Positions 15,001 to 27,000 of a stretch of 64,000 bases of DNA are shown here, piece by piece (within the stretch, counting starts at the first letter, position 1; each line of letters begins with the position of its first letter). Both the position numbers and the translations under genes were made by a program. The notes beneath the pieces were generated by a model, which was given only the letters and a program-made list of their open reading frames with translations, searched no databases and was not told the origin of the DNA. This DNA comes from Liolophura sinensis. Taxonomy: Eukaryota; Mollusca; Polyplacophora; Chitonida; Chitonidae. The DNA is taken from positions 61,418,984 through 61,482,983 of the forward strand of contig NC_088300.1 in assembly GCF_032854445.1 (NCBI RefSeq), read 5' to 3'.

Positions 15001-18000
15001 GGTTCAGACAGGTACACCTGATTAGACAGCACAGTTTATACCAAGGTATACATACCATTTATACCAGGACTTACATTGGCTTCAGACAGTTACACCTGAT
15101 CAGTTTATACCAGAACTTACACACAGTTAAGACAGGTGCACCTGATCAGACAGCACAGCTTATACAGGGACTTACAAGAGGTTTAGACAGCTACACCTGA
15201 TCAGACAGTTACACATGATCTGACAGCACAGTTTATACAGGGACTTACGAGAGGTTCAGACAGGTATACCTGATCAAACAGTTACACATGATCTGACAGC
15301 ACTGTTTATACAGGGACTCACAAGAGGTTCAGATAGGTACACATGATCAGACAGTTACACATGATCTAACAACACAGTTTATACAGGGACTTACAAGAGG
15401 TTCAGACAGCTACACCTGATCAGACAGTTACACATGATCTGACAGCACAGTTTATACAGGGATTTACAAGAGGTTCAGACAGCTACACCTGATCAGACAG
15501 TTACACGTGATCTGACAGCACAGTTTATACAGGGACTTACAAGAGGTTCAGACAGGTATACCTGATCAAACAGTTACACATGATCTGACAGCACTGTTTA
15601 TACAGGGACTCACAAGAGGTTCAGATAGGTACACATGATCAGACAGTTACACATGATCTAACAAAACAGTTTATACAGGGACTTACAAGAGGTTCAGACA
15701 GCTACACCTGATCAGACAGTTACACATGATCTGACAGCACAGTTTATACAGGGATTTACAAGAGGTTCAGACAGCTACACCTGATCAGACAGTTACACAT
15801 GATCTGACAGCACAGTTTATACAGGGACTTACAAGAGGTTCAGACAGCTACACCTGATCAGACAGTTACACATGATCTGACAGCACAGTTTATACAGGGA
15901 CTTACAAGAGGTTCAGACAGCTACACCTGATCAGACAGTTACACATGATCTGACAGCACAGTTTATACAGGGACTTACAAGAGGTTCAGACAGCTACACC
16001 TGATCAAACAGTTACACATGATCTGACAGCACAGTTTATACAGGGACTTACAAGAGGTTCAGACAGCTACACCTGATCACACAGTTACACATGATCTGAC
16101 AAAACAGTTTATGCAGGGACTTACAAGAGGTTCAGACAGCTACACCTGATCAGACAGTTACACATGATCTGACAGCACAGTTTATACAGGGACTTACAAG
16201 AGGTTCAGACAGCTACACCTGATCAGACAGTTACACATGATCTGACAGCACTGTTTATACAGGGACTTACAAGAGGTTCAGACAGGTACACCTGATCAGA
16301 CAGTTACACATGATCTGACAGCACAGTTTATACAGGGACTTACAAGAGGTTCAGACAGGTACACCTGATCAGACAGTTACACATGATCTGACAGCACAGT
16401 TTATACAGGGACTTACAAGAGGTTCAGACAGCTACACCTGATCAGACAGTTAAACACGATCTGACAGCACAGTTTATACAGGGACTTACAAGAGGTTCAG
16501 ACAGGTACACCTGGTCAGGCTGGGCAGCTACACAGGGTGCAAGTTTAACAGGAGGTAGGATCTCGGAATCCTCATCGTAGTATTTCATCAACTGGGAATA
16601 GAGGAAACAGAGCAGATCTTATTAGCCTGGCACTGTTTCTTATGAAAAACAACACCAATTGAAAATGAAAACAGGGCTATCATCAGAATTCATTATGGAG
16701 GCCTTACTTGGATTTTGCAAAATATTAGAATAAATAATTATGCTACATTGCCCTACTGATTTCAAGCAAGAAAAAAATATACAATTTATGAGTGAATGTG
16801 TTCTTAAAGAGGACATCATAGGAAACGAAAAATGGAAAGTTCATTTCAGTTCCATCACTATTATTTAAACCCTAATTTCCATTACGTAAGAGAAAATCAC
16901 AAATGTCAAAAATCGTAGATGAAATACATAAATAAATATTCAGCAAAGAGAGTTGTGAGATTGGTCCACTGGGTATTTAATTAAGCTGTGCTCACCTGTC
17001 CCAACAACATGTCCAGTATTGTCTCATGCAATTGTGTATTCCTGCATAACACTCCATAAAGGCCCTGTCAAAAGACAAAGACAACACATAAAAGATGCAC
17101 ACAAAGTTCAGCACTTTGGAACTCAGCTCATATCCATGATACTTGTAATGATTGGGCAGTACACCACTTTTCAATATGCATAAATTGAATTTGGCCTATG
17201 ATCACAGTCCTAAACCAAGGCAACATAGTTGTTTACAGTCTGTAAAAGTCAATTGTAGGGCTGTTTATGATAGAATTTAACTTTAATCCCTTGTGCCCAC
17301 ATGACTTGCAGGCTTGTACATATGAATTTATTCTAGCTGTTAATCTTAAATTTCCAGTGAGGGAAAGTTTGTCAGTACCTTTCCAAAGTTAGTGGTTTAT
17401 GCCAAGGACTCTGGTTTCTTTAACTCTCAAAACTGACCACCATCATACTGGTCAAAATTCTGGAGTTTGAAGTTAAGAAAAAAAATGAACAGCTAAATAC
17501 ATTTTTTTCTTTTTCTTTTTTAAACAATATTTTATTCAAACAAATGACCTGGACTGAAAAAACAGGTGGAGCCTATGTAAATGTCTCTCCACAACTAATT
17601 TGACTGTGAAGTCCTGATCACTGTCAACGATTAGATATTTGTTAATCTCTGACTGCTATTAATCTTTAACTAATACATCATTACTTGTCTTATTGTCAAC
17701 TGTCTGCCAACTAACCTGATAGAGTAAGGGTCTGACGTCCGCTTGCTGTGTAAAACACCGCCTGAGATTGCCCAGAATCTCCAGGCACAAGGCCTCATTC
17801 CCGGCTGAACTGCGGTGTGAGTGAACATCAACCATCACCTGTGCCCAACAACAAATATAAAACCTAATACCCTTTGTGCCGTGCTATATTTGTTGTAAAG
17901 CACATTAGAGTTTCTTGCCTATCCTGTAAAATGTCGGGTAATCCGATAAAAATATGTAACTTCTGGAATTTAATATACTTTTGCCTGTAACTTTCGGCAT

Positions 18001-21000
18001 CATTGAGATATAATCCCAAAAAGTCGAAGTAAATTTTCTTTTTTAATACCAGCCTGTCAAAATGTAATGTATTCTATCATGCCAAAACAGCTGAACACTG
18101 CATCTCTTTCAAAGCATTTTCTTGAAATCAGTATTTGAATTTTCTTTTTTTGGGGGTGGCATTCGTTAGATTCAATGCTATGAACTCGTTATCTGCCAAA
18201 ACTCTAACAAAATATTTCCTACTTCATGTTACCAGTAACAGAACTACCTTTGATAGCTTCAGTAAACTTTGTTACCTGCCTAGAGAAAGTCTTGGCTCTG
18301 GAGAGCTGACTGGAGGGAAGACCTCCGAAGACATGGAAATATTTTAATAGCATCAGGTATATACCAGGCTAGTGGAAGACTCAGAGTCTTGACTGCTAGA
18401 GAGCTGACTAGAGGGAGAACCTCTCAACACACGGAAATGTTTAATAGCATCAGGTATATACCAGGCTAGTGGAAGGCCCAGTCTTGGCTGCTGGAGACCT
18501 GACAGGAGGGAAGATCTCCCAACACACGGAAATGTTTTATTAGCATCAGGTACATACCTGACTAAAGGAAGACCCAGTCTTGGCTGCTGGAGACCTGACT
18601 GGAGGGAAGATCTCCCAACACACGGAAATGTTTTATTAGCATCAGGTACATACCTGACTAAAGGAAGACCCAGTCTTGGCTGCTGGAGACCTGACTGGAG
18701 GGAAGATCTCCCAACACACAGAAATGTTTTATTAGCATCAGGTACATACCTGACTAAAGGAAGACCCAATCTTGGCTGCTGGAGAGCTGACTGGAGGGAA
18801 GACCTCTTAACACACAGACATGTTTATAACAGCATCAAGTACATACCTGACTAAAGGAGGACACAGTCTTGGCTGCTAGAGAGCTGATTGGAGGGAAGAT
18901 CTCCCAACACACGGAAATGTTTTATTAGCATCAGGTACATACCTGACTAAAGGAAGACCCAGTCTTGGCTGCTGGAGACCTGACTGGAGGGAAGATCTCC
19001 CAACACACAGACATGTTTTATTAGCATCAGGTACATACCTGACTAAAGGAAGACCCAATCTTGGCTGCTGGAGAGATGACTGGAGGGAAGACCTCTTAAC
19101 ACACAGACATGTTTGTAATAGCATCAAGTACATACCTGACTAAAGGAAGACCCAGTCTTGGCTGCTAGAGAGCTGATTGGAGGGAAGATCTCCCAACACA
19201 CAGAAATGTTTTATTAGCATCAGGTACATACCTGACTAAAGGAAGACCCAGTCTTGACTGCTAGAGAGCTGACTGAAGGGAAGACCTCTCAACACACGGA
19301 AATGTTTTATTAGCATCAGGTACATACCTGACTAAAGGAAGACCCAGTCTTGGCTGCTGGAGAGATGACTGGAGGGAAGATCTCCCAACACACGGAAATG
19401 TTTTATTAGCATCAGGTACATACCTGACTAAAGGAAGACCCAGTCTTGGCTGCTGGAGAGATGATTGGAGGGAAGATCTCCCAACACACAGAAATGTTTT
19501 ATTAGCATCAGGTACATACCTGACTAAAGGAAGACCCAGTCTTGACTGCTAGAGAGCTGACTGGAGGGAAGACCTCTCAACACACGGAAATGTTTTATTA
19601 GCATCAGGTACATACCTGACTAAAGGAAGACCCAGTCTTGGCTGCTGGAGAGATGACTGGAGGGAAGATCTCCCAACACACAGGAAAGTTTTATTAGCAT
19701 CAGGTACATACCTGACTAAAGGAAGACCCAGTCTTGGCTGCTGGAGACCTGACAGGAGGGAAGATCTCCCAACACACAGAAATGTTTTATTAGCATCAAG
19801 TACATACCTGACTAAAGGAAGACCCAATCTTGACTGCTAGAGAGCTGACTAGGAGGGAAGACCTCTCAACACACGGAAATGTTTTATTAGCATCAGGTAC
19901 ATACCTGACTAAAGGAAGACCCAGTCTTGGCTGCCGGAGACCTGACTGGAGGGAAGATCTCCCAACACACAGAAATGTTTTACTAGCATCAGGTACATAC
20001 CTGACTAAAGGAAGACCCAACCTTGGCTGCTGGAGAGCTGACTGGAGGGAAGACCTCTTAACACACAGAAATGTTTATAATAGCATCAAGTACATACCTG
20101 ACTAAAGGAAGACCCAGTCTTGGCTGCTAGAGAGCTGATTGGAGGGAAGATCTTCCAACACACAGAAATGTTTTATTAGCATCAGGTACATACCTGACTA
20201 AAGGAAGACCCAGTCTTGGCTGCTGGAGAGCTGACAGGAGGGAAGATCTCCCAACACACAGAAATGTTTTATTAGCATCAGGTACATACCTGACTAAAGG
20301 AAGACCCAGTCTTGGCTGCTGGAGAGATGACTGGAGGGAAGACCTCTCAACACACGGAAACGTTTTATTAGCATCAGGTACATACCTGACTAAAGGAAGA
20401 CCCAGTCTTGGCTGCTGGAGACCTGACTGGAGGGAAGACCTCTTAACACACAGACATGTTTATAATAGCATCAAGTACATACCTGACTAAAGGAAGACCC
20501 AGTCTTGGCTGCTGGAGACCTGACTGGAGGGAAGATCTCCCAACACACGGAAATGTTTTATTAGCATCAAGTACATACCTGACTAAAGGAAGACCCAGTC
20601 TTGGCTGCTGGAGAGATGACTGGAGAGAAGACCTCTTAACACACAGACATGTTTATAATAGCATCAAGTACATACCTGACTAAAGGAAGACCCAGTCTTG
20701 GCTGCTGGAGAGATGACTGGAGGGAAGACCTCTCAACACACAGAAATGTTTTATTAGCATCAGGTACATACCTGACTAAAGGAAGACCCAGTCTTGGCTG
20801 CTGGAGAGATGACTGGAGGGAAGACCTCTCAACACACAGAAATGTTTTATTAGCATCAGGTACATACCTGACTAAAGGAAGACCCAGTTTTGGCTGCTGG
20901 AGAGCTGACTGGAGGGAAGATCTCCCAACACACAGAAATGTTTTATTAGCATCAGGTACATACCTGACTAAAGGAAGACCCAGTCTTGGCTGCTGGAGAG

Positions 21001-24000
21001 ATGACTGGAGGGAAGACCTCTTAACACACGGAAATGTTTTATTAGCATCAGGTACATACCTGACTAAAGGAAGACCCAGTCTTGGCTGCTGGAGAGATGA
21101 CTGGAGGGAAGACCTCTCAACACAGGAAAATGTTTTAATAGCATCAGGTACATACCTGACTAGAGGAAGACCCAGTGTCCTGGCTGCTGGACAGTTGACT
21201 CAAGGGAAGACCTCCCAACACACGGAAATGTTTTAATAGCATCAGGAAACCTGTCACACCAATTTTCCTGGCATTCAACTCCCTGCACAACAAAAATCAG
21301 ACAGGCTTTGAAAAGTCAAAATGCACTGGAGTATACATACTATATATACATCCATGTACTATGTACAGTGAGCTAAAAAAATGACGCTTTCTCAGGCTTA
21401 ACATTTAACAATATCTTTGCACTCATGTTTTGTAAGAATGTTGCTAAAGCTGGACATGAACTCACATTACCTTGAAAACATGGCCTTTCTCAGCACTAGA
21501 ATCAGAGCATCCTTCAACGTCATGCTCAGCTTTAAGAGAGGTTGGAGAGCCTGAAGCAAGCCCTCAGCTGAGCAGCAGGGGAGGTAAGTCAGGTAGTCTA
21601 GTGTCTCACGAACCTTGGGAACACAGTCCATCAGTATCTGGGGTGCAGGCTGAATTATCTTACTTAACAAATCTGAAAGGGATGTTTTACCAATGATTTG
21701 ACTGAATACCAAAAATACATAACAGTCTAAATTTGCTCAGTAAATATGAAGAATAATACCTTCAAAATATGCTTGAATAAACACATTATAAACATGCAAA
21801 AAGGTTGAAGAATTACAGTGTATGAATAACATGACTTTTCTTCAATCAAATATCATGTAATATGAGGTTTTTGAGGTAAATTAACATTTAATTAAAACAA
21901 AACAATGACATCCAAATATGCCTTCACTTTGCTGTTTAATAGAAGGGTTCTCTTAAAACCTATCTTAGAGATTGTTAGACTATATGCTCACTAAAAAAGC
22001 TGATGCCAAAAATTATATATATAAATTATGTGACGCACAACACCAGTGACGAACATTACCTGTATTAGAAATCACTACCAGGTTTTTCCAATACTTTTTC
22101 ATTTGATATGTAAAGAAAATTTCACTTTACCCAGGTAGTGTGTGACTGGTGATTTAGCCTTTGTGATTATCTGGTTAAAAATCCGATCCAAAATTTCACT
22201 CCTCACCAGTCCGTGGACCTAAAGAGCATTAAGGAAAGATTTTTCCATAAAAGTAAGATCATGGTTTTCAAAATATACTCTCATATTCTTAACTTTTTGA
22301 CAGAATTTATGAAGAAAAGAAAAAAAAATTCCTGTTAAAAGAAGTATTTAAAAATTTCTTGCATCACCAGATGATTGAACTTTCGCACAAATCTAAGACG
22401 GTGCTTTTGTACAGAACATTTTCTAAGTAAGTCAGATACAGGTTGTCGTGAACAAAATATACACTCACCCTAAAGGTATTTTGCAATACCTTCGCCCCCA
22501 GCTGACAGGCGGAGTGGGCAGGCCCTGTGGCAGGCAGGGCGGAGCTCTCAACACGACCGAATGCTGCCTTAGGCCCAAAAGAGTCCATGAGGAGAAAACC
22601 TAGCTGGACCAGGCCCTGTGTCACATAGTCCCAACCATACTTACTGCAAGACACAGAAGACATAATCTTAAACTGACCAAGTCTCAAATTTTATAGTCCA
22701 TTTTGTTTCATTTGAAGGCAACTGTCACACTTATACATTAGGACATGAAGAGAGAGCACATCAGCTGATGTTATCACAATATACAGGTCAAACTATAACA
22801 CATTTCAATGAAAATCTCTGGCCCCAGGACCATAGTGCTATCTTTGATTAATGTCAGACCTAGTTTTAACTTGCGGTATTATTCCTTTATTTAGATGTGA
22901 ATTTACATATTACCTCTTAGTATAAAAAAAATTCCTACAAAGGTAAGTCACAGTTTTAGTACAGTTGAGCGTTTTGAAGGTAGGGATATACGTGACAAGA
23001 CTTAGGCAACTTCATGATCCCAAGGCCTGGGGTCGATTCCACACAGACAGTTCTGACTTACATGTATGTCAAAATTTAAAATAACATAACAATGATGAGG
23101 CAGTCAAAAGTTTTAATTTACAAAGCCCGTAAATTAACTCTAAAATTGCATGTCTAGTTTTTCACTTCAGTCAAAGCTGGCTTTGTGGATTAGCTAAACA
23201 TGTGGGTGTAATGGTCATTTTGTGTCAGGTTAAATACCTGTTCTGAACAGTCTCTATCACCAGGTCCTGGACATCACAGCTTTCTGTCACCACATCTCGC
23301 ACCCACTTGGACTGCTTCTGTCTCTCCACATTTTTGAAACTTTTTAATATTGTAGCTTTGAGAAAATCAAATACCTGCATGTATTGAAAAGAAAAAATAG
23401 CACAACTTTAACAATGGTAGATGTCACTCAATAATCAACAGCTGTTAAAATGGATTTGATTCATTAACAACAACAAAATCGTAATGGTCACTTTATTCAT
23501 GAATAAGGATGTGATACATCAACATGGTAATGAATAAATTTTATGGATGATAAAATAAGCAATTTATACTGTGGATCCTGTAAAAACCATAATGACAAAA
23601 AATTTCTCTAATCAAAACTATTCCCCATTTCACACCATTCTCTGAGTGACACACTAAACTTTCACACAAGATAGTGTTAAAAAAATTTATGAAATGGTAC
23701 TGGTATATAATGGAAAGTTATGCAAAAAAATCACCCTTGACGGTACTTGAAAGCTATTTTTACACACCAAGAAGAAGCGGAGAAACTTTTTGTACTTTTA
23801 CATGTATATGTCAATACACATTCTAAACTGAATTTTTTAGAAATAAAAACCAAAAGTTCCATGTATTTTTTAACCACTCAAAATGCTTTCACCCAATTTA
23901 CCTGATCTTCAAATATGTGTATTGTAGCCACTGATAAAGCTAAGGCCAGGATAAATGGTGCCAGGACTTTGGTTGGACAACTTTGTTGACAACTCTGAAG

Positions 24001-27000
24001 AAGAATTTATACACCATTTAAGAAACAAAAAAAACATAAAATTGAAAAATAATTTCAATTTTTATCGGCGGCAGTTCACAAAAAAATTCATCTGTTGCAG
24101 CGACAGGTAGACTCAATAAGTTTACAATCATGTAGAAGTCAATACCCATGCATGTCTGTGTTTGTGAAGTCTGCAGATTTACTTGGCGTCCTCATAATCA
24201 AATGCTGTTGCAAAACTTCGTCATGTTCAGCCCAAACAAGTGAAAACTGTTAGGCGGTCATCTAGTGGACAAGGCCTTCGTCAATGAACCTATCGTATTT
24301 ACGCTTTCAATTCCGAGACCAAACATACCTTCAACGTTGAAGAACACACAAAAATGATGAGCAAAAATGCTTTCCCTAACACTTTTTTGCAAGGGTCCAC
24401 ATCTATGACAAAATAAACAACACCAGTCAGCCTGAAGTAGAGAACAGGCAATGCAGAGCAGTGAATCAATCAAAAACTGAGGTGTCATGCATGGTCTCTG
24501 ACCACTGCATTTGTAGCTGGTCATATAAATGAAATCTTCTTGAGTACAGCGTGAAACACCGGCCAAATAAATAAATAAATAAATAATAAAATGTGAAGAT
24601 AATATTTATTGTCCTGGCATCTTCCTACTGCCTAAAAGTGTACATTTTTTCTTGCTCCTGGTGTATAAAGGGGAGCAGCTCAAGACACGCATATAAATCT
24701 AAACGCATACAGATTTACTGATTTCCCTCGGTTGTTTCCCTTGACTGGGAAGCATATGCCTACACAAGTACAGACCGAACTCCCGCAAGTAAGTTTTGTT
24801 TAGATGACCTACGGTGCAGAAGTCATGCTCACAACAGAATATTAAAAAAAGAGGGAAATGCTACTGAAACCAAACACTTTGTAACATGGTCCACAGATAT
24901 TGCTTCGCCAAGGTGGCGATGTTGATGGAAAATAATTTCGCCAAACTGAAATTATGTGCTTGGAAAATGTGACAACGCATGGCGATCAGTAGCGCTAGCA
25001 CAGATTACAGACTTTCTAAAAGTCTGACTGATGGGGACAGGTAGATACCACTAGATGACGGATAAAAAAAAAAAAAATCTACCTCTCTCTGTGACAGGCA
25101 GTTCAAAAAAAAACATTTCTACCCCTGTGTTCCAGTTTTGTGAATGTAGCAATTCAGGGTTGTTAATCTGGAAGCTGATATGTGAGCATGGTCAACCGAT
25201 CTCAAGAGCTATATGCCACTGCAATATTGTATGGATTGAATACAATCAGGATCAGTCCACTACCATTCTATAGGCAAACAACATGCTTGCTAATGGCCTG
25301 CTGCTGGAATGCCTGTGGAGAACTAGTGGACATGCTGGATCCCACAAATAATTCTAATATATTTAGGTATGACTGAAGGATGACATTTACAATACCAAAC
25401 AATCGGTATTACAAGTGAAGTGAGCCAAGACTAATTCTAGGGGTTGGAAAATTAATAGAGTAAGCTTTCTTCAAATGGATTCATCACCAATGACCTCTCT
25501 AATGCCTCTCTAACTCTTGAGGTAAATCAAATGGGTAGGGCAACTAACGCATTTTGAAAAGCGGAGATAGTGGACTTGAGTTGAATGGGGCGATACAAAT
25601 AACCAAAAAGAAGACATCAAGTGGATGTATTAAACAATATATAGGTGAAATCTTTCAGTTGTTTTGTTCTTCACAAGTTAATTTTAAGTTCACAGTTGTT
25701 GTTTCTGTAACAAAGGCCCCAGCAGTATTTATTAATTTCAATCGAGTTTTACGCCACATTCAAGAATATTGCTCTTATATGACAGCGGCCAGCTTCATGG
25801 TTGGAGGAAACCAGGCAAAACTTTGTGGCAACACAACTATCCGCATGTTGCTGGACGACCTTCCCATATACGATCAGAGAGGCAGCCAGCATAACCTGGA
25901 CTAGAACTCTCCACTCCCCTTTGTCACCGTGGCGCCTCTGCACGCTAACCCCAGCAGTATTCAAATTCAGCAGTGTGTGTGTCTCCTCACTTTTAGGTAC
26001 TTGACAAACTCTCTTCCCAAGTCCTGATCCTGTTTAATGGCATACATGATGTGAATGATAATGGTGCCCTCAGTGTGGCGTAGTGTATCAGGACTGAAGT
26101 TAGTCTCCATCAGGTCATCTTCACTGGAAAGCAGAGGGAAGAAGAGTTTATTAATGTTTTTTTGTTCAAGTTTCATTGCAGTTAGCTGAGTAATTTTGGA
26201 AATATAGTCAGTGGTTTAACTTAACTTTTTAGGGTGCTTGCTCTAAGGCAAGCTGACGATGAAAACTGCTTGCTCGCACTCATTTTCACTTGCCAAGCCA
26301 TGATGCAACCATATGTTTTACAATTTATTGCAAACATTAATATGAAAATTGAATTAAAAACAACACCTGTTACAATCCACGTTCATGCATTTTATTCTAT
26401 ATGTTACTGCAGTGAAGTGATTAAAATAAAAATAACGTGACCATGTTGTGTTGTGTTGTGCCATTCATGCCTGTAACTTTTTGATGTATTGAATTATTAA
26501 CATTACACTGTAGTCGCGTTCAAAGTGCGGGATTCCAACAAATGTACATTTTTTAAAACGTGTACTGGTACCAAACATATTTACTGAAAGAAGATTAAAA
26601 ACAATTTGTCAGATGTAATTATTTTCTTTAATTATCACCCAGAATCAGCTTAAGTTCACACGTCCATGGATATTCTTCTTTCCAAGCCTCAACCAAACTG
26701 TCTCGACCGTTTAGCACTATAATACAGTTCATTTCTATTTCATGATTACAAAGATGTAGAAGGGCTACTGGGATTTGTTTTTGACCGGTAGTTAGTCAAA
26801 AAATGCTCCAATGAATCTTCTCCGTTGCCACGATGGCAAGGTAACCAACATGGTGACCAGCCTTCAATGAGCCTTCTTGGTGATGTGCGGAGAATGCTAG
26901 GCTTAAACACACTGCTGATTTTATAGCATGAAAACATCCATGTATGGGAGAGTATACGCTGTGAACTAGGCAAAAGCATCATTCTGATTTCATCCACCAG

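Noticed and set aside
14590-16512. Regular repeats that could suggest a CRISPR array
   Set aside because: Units are contiguous and entirely repeated without unique spacers, inside a eukaryotic gene.
18353-19133. Long minus-strand open frames with a 32-residue repeat ([15 protein letters not shown]...)
   Set aside because: They are the 96-bp array read in a frame different from exon 15; the period is divisible by three, so the frame stays open without selection. No acceptor was identified that would put this frame into FANCI.
20456-21236. Plus-strand open frames of up to 195 codons ([12 protein letters not shown] repeats)
   Set aside because: Antisense reading of the same intronic array; no start context, partner exon or known repeat-protein family.
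25554-25904. 116-codon plus-strand open frame
   Set aside because: Its second half is antisense SINE family A sequence; it lies in FANCI intron 9.
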